DNA of 64,000 nt from Rhizophagus irregularis (Eukaryota; Glomeromycota; Glomeromycetes; Glomerales; Glomeraceae). Both the position numbers and the translations under genes were made by a program. Numbering within the stretch: position 1 is the first letter of the stretch; each line of letters opens with the position of its first letter. This document shows positions 33,320 to 45,449 of the stretch, in pieces. The stretch spans positions 3,710,501 to 3,774,500 of the forward strand of contig NC_089444.1 in NCBI RefSeq assembly GCF_026210795.1, in the 5' to 3' direction. Below the pieces are notes generated by a model. The model had not been told where the DNA came from, did not search any database, and saw only the letters and a program-made list of their open reading frames with translations.

Positions 33320-34999
33320 GTCCTATAAAACAAATATTTTTTAAAAAAATTTAAAAACAAAAAAATCGAAAAAAGTGAAAATATTGAAAGTATTGACATT
33401 TAACATTGAAGTATCTGATACTGAATTGTCGGATATTTTATATAGAGAAATTTGAGAAATCTCTTTTATATTGATTTATCGTTATACGGTATATAACAAT
33501 GTGATTGGTTGGTTGTGTAGTATAAATTTCCTTTTACGGGGGACGTCTAATGCGAAGCTGGGTCACGTAATTTATAATGTGAGCCAATGTACAAGCACAA
33601 AGCTACGATTTCAAAATTTTTTTTTCAGAAATTTTTTTTTTAAAAAAAAAACCATAAAAATTTCATGATTTTTAAAAATTCCATGAATAAATAAAAATTC
33701 AAAAAACTTCTAACGTAGAAATAAAAATCTCTGTTCTCTCAACATCATCCTCCTCTCCTCTTCGACACTCCAGTATCTGTCACAGATTCTTTCAGTTAAT
33801 TCGAACACAGTAAGTTTCGACCTTCAGCTTTATTTTGTTGCTCTGTTTGTACAAACCCATCACTAACTCACGATGTTTGTATACTTCAAACCTGTTCTCC
33901 TCAAATATATTCTGGAACATCTTCCATACGTCAGCAGTTAATAATTTCACTAGTGTTTCGATCCGTGACCGGGTTCAACTGGATGAACCCGTATAATTTT
34001 ATTTTCAGTTTTTATCTGGATAAATATCCGGTTAAAAATATCCGGTTTTGAACCGGAATCCCGGATAATAAATTCTTGAAAAAAAAAATCAAAAATTCGA
34101 TTTTTAATTTTGAGATCGATAACACCATAATAGTAGTGACGCCTGGCGCGGAAATTTGATGAACATAATTTTAACGGAAAATCGAACTTTTTTTATATAC
34201 CATTATTATTATAATTTTGTGTAAAATATTTATAATTTTTATGCTTTATTATGCTTCATTTTATCTGTTTTCATATTTATTGTAATACATTTATTGTGAA
34301 AAAAATATTTACATTTTTTTTTACAAATTTTCAAAAAATTTAAAAATTGGTAGCATAATTTAGGTAAAAGTCATAATGTCGACCGAAATTATAATTTGAT
34401 TTAACCAAACTTTTACGTCGGTGTTATTCATGATTCATCAGAACATTTCATTAGACTATTTTGTAATGTTGCATAAATAAATTTATTTGTCTTTGTTATT
34501 ATTATACGTTCTACTATACTTTTTTTCTTTAATGATTTTTCAGCTATTTTACTTTTTACTTCTATTAGAACTCCGAACGCCGAACGACCGAACGAGTAGA
34601 ATAATCTTGTAGATCTTGTCTTTTATGAATAATGCCGGTCAAATTTTTATTACCTTTTTAGATACTGACTCACATTATCTTAATTCCGACCCTGAAGAAA
34701 TACGTACAATAGACTACTCTTTGATCTGACCTCTATATATTCCGGATTCTCTTATTATTTTTTTTCATTAAATAAACATGAAAATGACTTGTAGAAATTG
34801 TTTTAGAAATATATTTACTTATTAAGTATTTTTAATATCATATATTTATATAAAATTTCGTACACCATGTCTCGCATGAGTTTTTTTTTTTCATTCATAG
34901 CGTAAGACATTATACAACAGAAAAAAAGGCTGAAGGCATGATGATAATTAAGCTGACCAATTATAACCTTGGTGGCTCTATTTTTCTCCTAGCCAGTAG
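33320..34999. other. Intergenic with short inverted words, no gene supported
   Basis: At 33969-34070 the sequence holds GACCGGGTTCAACTGGATGAACCCG and repeated ATCCGGTT / AACCGGAT words, resembling one end of a small DNA element. No partner end was found. Open frames here are short and of low-complexity composition. Confidence 0.35.
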
Positions 35000-35627
35000 A
35001 TGGAAGATGAAGATGATACAATTGACGTTATGGTGGAACAAATAGGTTAATAAAGATACGATTTATTTATTTATTAGTTATCATTTTGACCATTATTCGC
35101 TATGAAAAAAATTTCGTTTATTGTTCTATATTTTTTTTTAATTGTTCTTATTAACATTAAAATGTTTGTTATTTCTACTGAAATCGTTTACACGAATGAG
35201 TTTATTAATGGTATATTTGATAATTTTTACAGGTGAGGCGAATAACAATGAACTCCATCTTATGTTGAGGGGGACCCTAAGGTATTTTTAAAAATTAATT
35301 TTGAAAATATATGATGTGTTAGTTTTTTATTTTTTATAAACTGAAATTCTTTGCTTTAATAATGGCCTATTTGATGATAAATTACGTCTATTATTCCAGT
35401 AATTTCCGAAGGATTGAAAGAAATACAGCTCATATCATCTATTCCACACACTTCTGTATCTTTTTATTCCTTAACAATATATTTTTACTGAACCAAATCG
35501 TTATGTCGTTAATGAAGTTATACCTACAACTACTGCTACGCCTAAAAGAAAAGTTGCATTCGCCGTTGAAGATTATTTAAAAGTTTTAGCAGAAATAAAA
35601 CACATGAGAAAACAAATCAAAAGATAG
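35000..35627 (+). pseudogene. Possible small multi-exon gene or its remnant
   Basis: Three protein-like pieces lie in order. The first is an acidic start (MEDEDDTIDVMVEQI, ATG at 35000). The second is an exon-like GEANNNELHLMLRGTL after a TTTACAG acceptor near 35233. The third is a terminal piece, IPTTTATPKRKVAFAVEDYL then KVLAEIKHMRKQIKR, ending at TAG 35625-35627. The first two join in frame using the donor near 35050. The last does not join cleanly to the second: the only convenient acceptor (ATGAAG before TTATACC) has the wrong phase. I do not recognise a domain. It may be a decayed copy of a family with a basic C-terminus. Confidence 0.33.
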
Positions 35628-37165
35628 AAACTCTATTAGAATTAAAGAAAATGTCAAAGTAGTAATTATGTAATATAATATAAATAACCAAAAATTGAAA
35701 GTGCTATTAATAACATTATTTGCATAAAAAAAATTTGAGGTCACCACAAAGTTATTTCATTGTTTTTACGAAATATAAAGGAAAAACATTAGTAATATAA
35801 GATATTCAATAATCGTAATTTTTATTTAAGTACGGAAAAATTTTGGAACCCACAAACTAATCTGGCTATCTGACCCATGACATTAAAAAAAATGATATTC
35901 TGAGTATAATGACGGATCAATAAACGAATAAAAGAATAAAAGCATTTATGTATTTTTCTGATATTAATGGTAGTCCGCTTAAATCATTAAAGATTTTTAA
36001 TCATATTTAATGTAAACCCGCAACGATATTTTCTTGACTATTTCCTTTTTAGAAAAATAATACTTGTTACAATATGTCATCAAAACACTGTCACGAGTTT
36101 AAATGACATTTAAGATATAAATAAAATACATATATTTATTATAAATTCCAAAGCGAATGAAAAGAATTAAAAATGAATTTTCTTTTTTTTATCACTAAAA
36201 TTATCCATATTGTTACCACCTATTTGGGTGACAAACGAAAAAGTGAAATATAGGTAAATTAACAGGTATCTCAGGAATTATCTGTCGGTACTGCCTCTCT
36301 GCGCGTCTGTAGCGACCAATTCACAATGAAAATATACGCGAATCGGTTAAAATAATAAAGTTTTAGAAAAAGACAAATTTGAATTAGAAATTCAAATGGT
36401 ACATAAAGGAAATTTAGAGAACAATCGATAAATATCGGTTTTATTAATGAGTTACAGGATACACGCTCTCTATCGTCATGAAAAGCTATTTTTATAAAGA
36501 ATTTTCATCTATAGATCGGTAAAAATCTAGATTTCTAATTGTGACTCATTGACATTCATTTAAATTTGTCCAACACAATTTGGAATCTAAATATGTATTC
36601 ATTCAGATAAAATGGAATCTAAATATGTAGGTTTAGAATCTAACTCAATAAAAACTTAATAAATTCTTAATGATATTCAATACATATTGATATACAATAT
36701 AAAAATAAAAAAAAATAACAATAAAAATAAATAAGTAATAATAAATAAATAATAATAACATAATAAAATATCCTCCTAGATAACAATCACCAATTCCAAC
36801 TGTCACCTGATTTCGCGTAACAATATTATCAATTTATCATCCAATCTTTCATTTTAATTTTATTTGTAAATTCATGAAACCCTTCACAATGAAAAAATAA
36901 CATTCGAAAGCTCTTGGTCTGAATAACAAAAATGTATTTTACCATTATACAGTATATAACGAACCTCAGGAACTATATCGACTTCATGATCGATATCAAA
37001 CTAATTAAAGGCATTATAACTATCCAAGCAATGTATAAGGTCATATTCTTTATTAAACAGTTTCTTCGTATTTCTTTCTGATCTCGTCAACGTTCGCATA
37101 ATAATAACTAAAAATTCCAGATAAATAAATAGATAAATTAGATCTATTAATTGTATTAATTAATT
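35628..37165. other. Intergenic, nothing recognised
   Basis: AT-rich DNA with (AAT)n-like runs near 36700-36770. No frame, RNA fold or element end that I can support. Confidence 0.4.
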
Positions 37166-40100
37166 TTAGTAATTTATCTTACATGATATCAGGAACCAAT
37201 CAGTCCGACGTCTTTGATGCGGTAGTGAATAAAACAATTCAATGTCTTTTAAAATCTGTGAAAATAAATAAATAAGTCTAAATTGTAATATTTTATTAAT
37301 AAATAGTATATTAAGACTTTTATTTTTACTTATTTTACTAACCTCGGCTTTTTGTGACAAATAAAACTCGATCATTATCTTTTTCAATAGCATTGTTTAA
37401 AAGTCCAATGAATAAATTCATTAGATATATAACAATGACAAATGTAAAAATGACCATTAATACAATTAAAACTGTATTGTCTTTAGGTGACCATGCATCC
37501 AATGAGTTTTTGTCTAATAAAACTAAGAATGAATGAGCAAAACTAATAATAATAAGGAATAAGATAAAAAGAAATGAAAATATTGTCCAACGCCAATTAT
37601 GATAGCAAAGTAAATTCCAAAAGTTTCAAATGCTCGAAAGAAAAATAAAAATTTGATATCAAGTAAAAGGCAAGAAATTGAAATTAAAGGAATGACTTTA
37701 ATATCAGTACAAATCCAATAAATTGATGTTATTGTAGGTAATAAATGAGCACCCAAATCTATAAATAATATAAAGTTAAATTAATTTCTTAAATAGTATT
37801 TAGCATTATAACAATACATACCAAAAAAATTCCAAACATTAAACCATTGTTTTGGATTCCAAATAAATTGTCGAATTTCAAATGATAAATGAATAAATCC
37901 AAATATAATTGATGAAATTAAAAGATCTTCTCTTGCTTTTGCATTAATTACTTTGGATGAAACTGTTGAAGCCAAGGTGAAGCATATAAGAAAAATCGTA
38001 AATAAGAACCAAATAGCAGCATAATAATATCGACCAAATAACCTCCATTTAAAATTAATAATAGCTTCTCCATTCCAAGATTTATAAAATTTATCATTAA
38101 TTCATGTCTTTGAAAAAGGACTAGATTTGGGATTAAAGAGTTCTATAAATAGATTATATTCTTTTGGATATGTTACATAATTAGGAAAGGGAACGAAGAG
38201 TTTAAGTTTTGGCTTTTTATCTAGTTTGAATTTTGTAATTAATTTTGTAATTAATTTTGGAACAAATTCTAACAATATTAAAATAAAAGGAATAGTGATA
38301 AAGAGAACAACGAAAACTAAAGCAGTTATTAAAAAACCAGTATCTGGTTTTGTAGTTGCAAGTGCAATAAATATTACCATCATGATTGGAATAAAAATAC
38401 AACATTTTTTATACACCAAAATTTTTTAGTACACCAAATACCACAACTAACAAAATCTTTACAAACACTATTAAAGATGGAATTACGTGTTTCTAATTCC
38501 ATACATAAAGAATGAAGATGGTCAAAGTTATTATAAATATATTCATCTGATAACTTAGGAAAAATCTTTTTTTCCATTTTTTCTAATTTATCATAATAAT
38601 TTAACAAGAAATCAGAATATTTTTGACCTAAACGATTCATATTCTTACATATTATTGATAATATGTAAATATTAAGATTTTGATTTTCTTTATAATATTC
38701 TAGAGTTTTTTCAATAATATCTTTTATTAAATCTTCATTATTTTTTTCAATGGCTAACTTTAATAATCTAATTCCATAACGTGTTAAAAAATCCTTTTGA
38801 CTCAATAAATATAAAATCCACTGCTTTTTCAAGTTATCTGTAGGATTAACAATTTCATCAATTTCATAAGAATTTAATCTAGACTTAGTTGCATATTCCA
38901 AAAATTCAATATTAAAGCATTTTTTTTGTATTTTGTATCCCATATCTAATGTGTAAATATATAATTCTCTTTTTTTGTATGTTTTTTTGTGTGTTCTTTT
39001 GTGTGGTTCTATGAATTTTTTATAACAATATGATCCTTTTTTGCCTTTTTCATCACAGCCTCCATAAAATAATAATGTGTTGTCACAAACTTTCTTATAT
39101 TTCCACTCTTCACACTTCAATTTTGTATCATATGAATATATCTTTTTACCATTTGATATTAATATTAAGGAATATTCATCATGATTTTTGTTCTTTTTTC
39201 TTACTTCTTTTATTAATTCATTTTTATTTTGTTCTTTCTTCACTTCATTTTGTTTTTTTATTAAATCTATGTAATGTTCTATAAACTGATCTTCATCACT
39301 AAATTTTTTAATGTTATAAAATATATTTTCATCATTAATCCCTTTCAATTTTAATGTATTTTCATTTTCATTACCATTAACTCCATCTGGATTTATGATT
39401 AGCTTATAGTCAACTTTTTCATGAGAATCTTTTTCAAATAATATTTTCCAATTGTTATAACAATATATATATTTTAGTAATCCATTGATTATTATTATAA
39501 TAACAATATAAATATGCTTTGTTATCCTTAAATTCAATATGAACAAAACGATCATTAAAATCAATATTTGGATCATTCTCAGATTTAAACGCAGTATATA
39601 ACTCATTAATGTTAGTATTTTTTTTTAATTTTTTTTTCCAAGAATGAATACTGATGTCATCATTTGATATTGTGATGATGTATTCGTCTTTATCATCATG
39701 AATGATACCAAAATCTTGAACTAATGTTGAATGATCAATAACCCCGATTGGAACATAAATGTTATTGTTATTAGAATAAATATAAAGGGTACCATTAATA
39801 TTTATAACTGTTATATTTTTAGAAAATTTTAACATGATTTTTTCTTTTTCCTATTAATATAAAATAATCAGAAATAAATAACATTTTCATCAAGTAGTAT
39901 TTTCCAATATTGAAATGTATATATACCAAATAGAACTTTCAAATAATGAATTTTAGATAATTGCAATAAATCTAATATAAATAAATTATTATCTACAAAA
40001 ACAAGTAACTTATCATTAATTACTCCATCAAAAATTTTGTCCTCCTTATTCAATTTATGTTCAGCCTTACGCTTTCGACCATCAGAAGAGTAAATTGAAA

Positions 40101-40593
40101 TGGCACGTTTATGATATGCTACTATATCTCCGTTTGAAAGAAAGTCATATTTCGCATCGCGATTGCCTTTCATTTTATAATCATGTTTTATGATACTACA
40201 CGGTTTTTGATTCATATCATAGATAGATTCTGTATTATGACAAGAATGATTAATGAAATTTTAAAACATCAATATAATTTATCATTTGAAAATCAATTTA
40301 CCTCCGTCTAATATGATAATTTTCTCGTCTGAGACTTTAAAACTTATAGAACGAAAGAGAGACGGACTCGAATCATATTTTAATGATATTTTACCATCAT
40401 CATTACTATCATTGCTCCAACTAATATAAGTCCCGTCATCCTGACTATAAGTAACAATGCATTTTGATTGTGGAGAAATGGCCATTTTAGTTACTGAATT
40501 ACCATTATGTGCATTATATGGTAAGTTTACGGTGTCTCTAGTGTCTATAGATATAGGGTCTATAGTTATGGCTACCTCTTTAATTTGACTCAT
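37166..40593 (-). pseudogene. Broken ion-transport channel gene with N-terminal beta-propeller-like region
   Basis: The start at 40593 (MSQIKEVAITID) leads to a beta-propeller-like segment (SVTKMAISPQSKCIVTYSQD). Exon 1 ends at 40302 and exon 2 starts at 40229 (ESIYDMNQKPCSIIKHDYK). The middle region runs to about 38400. Transmembrane parts follow: a helix near 38380-38260, PFPNYVTYPKEYNL, WNPKQWFNVWNFF joined over an intron (about 37830-37768) to DLGAHLLPTITSIYW, then FIVIYLMNLFIGLLNNAIEK-like S6, and a last exon 37255-37166 with IELFYSLPHQRR. These match a large Glomeromycotina ion_trans family as I know it. Lesions: a frame change near 39470, another near 38400 beside a repeated TTTGGTGTA, an in-frame TGA at 38102-38104, frame changes near 37590 and 37380, and loss of the pore-loop segment between AHSFLVLLDKN and SLDAW. 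I conclude it is a pseudogene. Confidence 0.72.
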
Positions 40594-40789
40594 TTAAAAT
40601 TTTGAACGTCCAGCTTTTTAAATGATTACCGTAAATTTTGGGGAAAAATATATATATATTTCGTAAAAAATGAGAAAAGGTCATATATCTTTTAAATTTT
40701 ACAAATTGGTTTGTTTGGTTTGTTTATATGTACGCCACTATGCCAAGATTTCACAAAAAAAAAATTGTATTGAAAATGAATTCGACTTA

Positions 40790-41245
40790 TTGCCGTTTTC
40801 AGAAATGTTGACATTAGAATGTCGATCATTTCTATAAATCGAACACACCGAACACACACCGAACACAGCAATTAAAATTAAAAAAAAACAAATTTTCCTT
40901 TAAAAAAAGCAAAATTAAAACTTTAGTAATATATTTTTAGGTAGTGTGCATAAAAAAATGTATAAAAATTATATTATTTGCATATATGTATTCACTTGTA
41001 TTTGCTTGTATTTGCCAATGTTCGGTGTGTTCGGTGTGTTCGTTTGTGTTCGGTGTGTGTTCGGTACAAATTTTCATATTTTCAATTTTATTCATATCTA
41101 AAAAGTGACAAAAATAGTTTTTATATAAAGTTATGCATGAATACTTCAAGTTTGCATAATTTTTTGTATGTGTTCACGGTGTGTTCGGTGTGTTCGGTAT
41201 AAAATGGTCAAAATTTCAGATTGTCAACATTTCTGAAAACGGCAA
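40790..41245. mobile_element. 456-bp Tc1/mariner-type MITE with CGAACACAC satellite arms
   Basis: The inverted ends TTGCCGTTTTCAGAAATGTT (continuing GACA) match exactly on both sides, with TA flanking at 40788-40789 and 41246-41247. Inside each end are short tandem ACCGAACACAC / GTGTTCGGTGT runs (40850-40866, 41023-41065, 41170-41198) that also pair with each other. No transposase is present. Open frames across the satellite are repeat artefacts. Confidence 0.78.
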
Positions 41246-41686
41246 TAATGCAGAAGTAATGAGTAATGTGAAAATTCAATGTCCGTTTTGTCCATTTTCA
41301 ATAAATGCCCATTCTTTTTTTTTGGATAAATAAGTATAAAAATATTAGTATACAATATAAATTAAATAAAAAATATGTCAAAAAAAAAATTAAAATTTTG
41401 ATCAACGGAGATTGTAAGACCTACGCCCGTAGTAACACGCAGTCTTAACAAAAATGATGTTTTATTAATAATATAAAGTTTCTCAAATATAATGCTTGGT
41501 TTGATAATAATGTAATACTAAAATTATAAAAATAGAATTCAAAAAAAATCTTAATCAAATATTTCCCTTTTTTATACTAAAATAATTTTTGTAAAAATAG
41601 ATTCCAAGTGTTTTGAATGTCCCTTTTTCTTATTTTATCAAAATGATTTTTGTCATAATAAATCCTAAGTCCAAAAATGTGTCCTA

Positions 41687-41830
41687 CAGTAGGCGATCAA
41701 AAGTATACGGACATTTTTTAATCGACCATGTTCAAATATAAAATCATTGAATTATTCCTAAAATTGCGAATTCTAAATGAGAGCTGAATATCAAAAATAA
41801 TTCAATGATTTTATATTTGAACATGGTCGA
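41687..41830. mobile_element. Tc1/mariner-like left end next to a 35-bp perfect inverted repeat
   Basis: CAGTAGGCGATCAAAAGTAT (continuing ACGGACA) begins at 41687 directly after TA, as in Tc1/mariner termini. At 41722-41756 the sequence starts TCGACCATGTTCAAATATAA and its exact reverse complement lies at 41796-41830, with a 39-base loop. The matching right terminus of the Tc1-like end was not found nearby. This may be an internally rearranged or truncated copy. Confidence 0.5.
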
Positions 41831-42584
41831 CAATGCAAGGATTTGTTTAAAACTTTGTAAAATTCAAAACATTAGTCAATATACGTCAAAATTCAAATTA
41901 CGGCTCAGGATTATCACAAAATACTATGAAAATGCAATAAAAATTTCAGAATAAAATCTTTGAAATGCAATATCTCGGCTTCTAGTGATTGGATTTATGC
42001 AATTTTAGGCTTGTTTAAAAGCTCTTAACTCAACATATCCAATGATATAAAAAAACCGCATTATTTGGATGGGTAAGTGGGAAGATATAACGTTTTTAAA
42101 GTTTGCCCCGCTGACCATTAATAAATTTCTTTCCATTTCTCGCGAATTGCGAATTAAACTTACAAAATTTATACATGTTTCACTATATATAATTCTTAAA
42201 CAACAATGGTTTTCGTTCCATAGCTTAATTAAATCTGTGCGAAGCATGTTACACACAATTAGTCAGAATGAATTATAGTTTTATCAAAATTTACTTATAT
42301 AGTTTAAATGGTGATTTAAACAAAATTAAGTGGATATAAAATTATTCAGTCTTGATAAATTGTAGATACACGCATTGTCATTAATAAAGTTTTATAATGT
42401 CTTATGCAATAATTGCTACAATTAATGGAATTTAATGCCCATTAGTAAAAGTTACGCCTAATTATCTAAACATTTACACACTATTAATCAGAATGAATTG
42501 TATGCAATATTGAATTTGGAATCATATATAATTTACCCAGCTCGACATAATAATAAATTTGATACCCTTCCCTTCAATTACAAC
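41831..42584. other. Intergenic upstream of F-box gene
   Basis: No coding frame with support. An upstream in-frame ATG at 42498 exists, but the related gene at 45450 starts at the equivalent of 42585, so 42498-42584 is treated as 5' leader. Confidence 0.4.
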
Positions 42585-44119
42585 ATGTCGTGCTCAAAAA
42601 TATTATTAGGAGATTTACCTGAATTAACATATGAAATTATAAAATATTTTCAGAATGATTATTCAAATTTACTTGATTATTCAACTTTACATTCATGCAT
42701 TTTAGTTAACAGATTATGGTGTCGTATAGCAATTCCATTATTATGGGAAAATCCATTTTCAATTCCTAATCGTAACTATAATAAAATGATTGAAATTTAC
42801 TTGTATAATTTAAATGATGATGTTAAAACAAAATTATATGAATATAAAATTATTAATAATTCATTATCATCAAGGAATATAATGTTTAACTATGTAAAGT
42901 TTTTAAAATATTTGAATATATGTAGGTATATGTTTTACGTTGAGAAGTGGTCTGATGATGCTACTAGTACAAAACATTTTGAACAAAATTTTATGAGATT
43001 AGTTCATATGTCACTATTTAAAATTTTTATTGAAAATGGGGTAAATTTACGTACTCTTGAAATTGAGATAGGTACTTTAGATATTCATTGTTATGATTAT
43101 CAAAATATTCTTAAGTTAATTTTACAAAATCAAAATTTTATTCACAATATTGGAAATTTGCAACTTAATATCGTCGATAATATAGAAAATATGGTAACTA
43201 ATAACCATGTATTGCAAATAATTCATTTACATCAAAATCTTAAGAAAATTAAAATATGTAATAATGATGAATCTTTATATCAACCATTATTATTATCAAA
43301 AGATCATAATTGTTCAAATACCTTAAATACAATCATTTTCCTTTATGTCGAATTCAAATTTATAAATTATCTTAATGAAGTATTTGAGCAATTAAATGTT
43401 TTAGAATCTGTTCATATTGTTAAATGTTCTTCCTTGAATAACTTTATTCAACAAATTATTAATTTAACCAAACCATTTAAATTAAAATCTTTAATTTTAT
43501 ATGAGGTCCCACAAATTGAAACATTGCAACAATTATTGCAAAAATCTGGTAATTATTTAGAAAATTTCGGCGGGTATGATATTTGTTTAAATGATGATAT
43601 ACTACCACAATTATTAAAATATTGTGATAATATCAATTTTCTTTATTTTCATGGATATGTAAAAAGTGAAATTTTTACTTATAAAGTGATCAATTTAATT
43701 GAAAATATTAACAAAGTCTCAATTATCTTTCAATGATCATATGGGAAGAATACCCTTTAACTGGTTCATTCATATTAAAAAATCTAGGACAAATTCTCCC
43801 TTCTAAGTTAGAATACCTAAGTTTGGTACTTAACGTTAAAGAAAGTGATTTTAGGGCATTCTTAGAAAATTCTCAAGGTGTTTTTGTTAATAAATTGTCA
43901 ATAGAACTAAGAAGGGGTAGTGATGATTCTTTACATTACATAAAGGAATATATTATGAAGGAAAAAAGAGTCAAGTATTTGGCTATTAAGGATAATGAAA
44001 ATAATAAAGAATTGTTTGATTTGAAAGAAGAATTGAGGGAATTCGAGTTACATAATATTAGAGTTCGAAGACATAGGGATTTATTTATTTCTGACTTAAG
44101 TGACTTTATATGGAGTTAA
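42585..44119 (+). CDS. F-box / LRR-like protein, one frameshift near 43711
   Basis: The start MSCSKILLGDLPELTYEIIK begins an F-box-like segment of about 45 residues (LPELTYEIIKYF, then ILVNRLWCRIAIPLLWENPF). Leucine-rich, LRR-like strands follow to the end (YLSLVLNVKESDF, ELHNIRVRR). F-box proteins recruit substrates to SCF ubiquitin ligases; this is family knowledge. The main frame stops at 43734-43736. The continuation (NYLSMIIWEEYPLTGSFILK, KNLGQILPSK) is one frame over. The decayed neighbour has ATTAAACAAA where this copy has ATTAACAAA (about 43709), so one A is missing. Restoring the frame there is only a diagnosis of the lesion; it could equally be a sequencing error in an A-run. The start was chosen by agreement with the paralogue at 45450. 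Confidence 0.72.
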
Positions 44120-45449
44120 AGAATATTTGATTAATTATAGTAAATATAGATGAATAATCATAAATTACAACTGATTGATTAAAGTTGCTTTAAAACTTAC
44201 TTTTCTAAAACAAATTATTTATTTATTATAGAGATTTTTTTGTGTCCATGACAAATATATAAATATTAAATCCATTTTCAGAAATGGGCTGATTTCAAAT
44301 AGACTGGTTCTTCATTCAGGACCAGTCCAGAATCGTCTTTGATTATTATAAAAATTAAAGATGGATGAGTTTGTCCGTGATTATCTAAAATGTTTTTTCT
44401 GTTACCGTAGCTTGATTTTTGAATAATTATAATCTCACACGATTAAATAAAAATTAAAAATGTTGAATGATTAATTCTAATAAATTAAAATGTTTAAATA
44501 ATTAAATTAGAATAAATAGAATAAATAATAAATTTATTTTATAACTAGCTGTAGTTTGTTGCGTTGCAACAGGATTAAATGAGTTTATTGAATAAATATG
44601 CTTTGTATGATCTTTTTTAGTTAGAATAAGTATATATTTTTTTTACTTAAAAATAAAAAACATGTTAATATTATATATAGGATCTAATTTATCTATATAT
44701 AAAACAAAAAATTTTATTATTATATTGATTTAAAGAAATATTCTATTTTGATTATATCGCCGATCTAAACCTAAGAGGTAAAAAAACGAAAAAAATAAAA
44801 AATAGAAAAATAAAGTAAAAAATCACGCTTACCGTAAGACCATCTAATTGGTCCAATCATAGATCTAAGCCTAAGGATGAAATAAATAATAACGATAATA
44901 TACTTCTACATATATAGTAAGTTAATAAAAAAAAATATGTTATTATAAGATAATATTTTACCTAATTATATTACTTCTCATACAAAAAATAAATAAGTCA
45001 TTTGATTCATACATAATTTTATAAATGTTCTTTTGACTAAAGTTATCTCCTGAATTATTTTAATATTTATTTAAACAAAAAAGTCAAATTTGACCTACTA
45101 TAACGTAATACAATTAATATTAAGACCAAATTATTAATCCTAAATGGTCATCAACCATTTTGTCTACCTTTCTAAAATATAAAAATCAAAAAAATTCTTT
45201 AATATTACATAACACAATTACCAATCTATTTAATAAAATTGGTCATCTATTAATTGCCAGTTTTGGATGTGAAGTTAAAAATATTTGGTAAGTGTAATTG
45301 TAACCCACTAACAGGTTTCCGTTCCATAGAACTGCGCCTAATTATTGAAACATGTTACACACAATTAATCAGAAATCATCACTCATATAAATTACCCAGT
45401 TCGGTATAATAATAAAAATTTGATACTTCCTCCCTTTTTCAATTACAAT
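44120..45449. repeat. Spacer between F-box genes; holds a diverged third copy of the flank repeat
   Basis: At about 44548-44960 the words GTTGCGTTGCAACAGGATTAA, AAGTATATATTTTTTTTACTTAAAA-like, TTGATTATATCGCCGATCTAA and AACCTAAGAGGTAAAAAAACG match the repeat blocks of the kinase duplication (4590-5400 and 17230-17470). The family is therefore dispersed and not unique to the kinase flanks. A hairpin-forming GTTGCGTTGCAAC near its start is reminiscent of Helitron ends, but I cannot show the diagnostic termini. The rest has no gene. Confidence 0.5.

Noticed and set aside
33471-33668. 65-codon frame
   Set aside because: Phe/Lys run at the end, no homology and no splice context.
40978-41202. 74-codon frame with VRCVRCVRLC repeats
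   Set aside because: Translation of the GTGTTCGGTGT satellite in the MITE.
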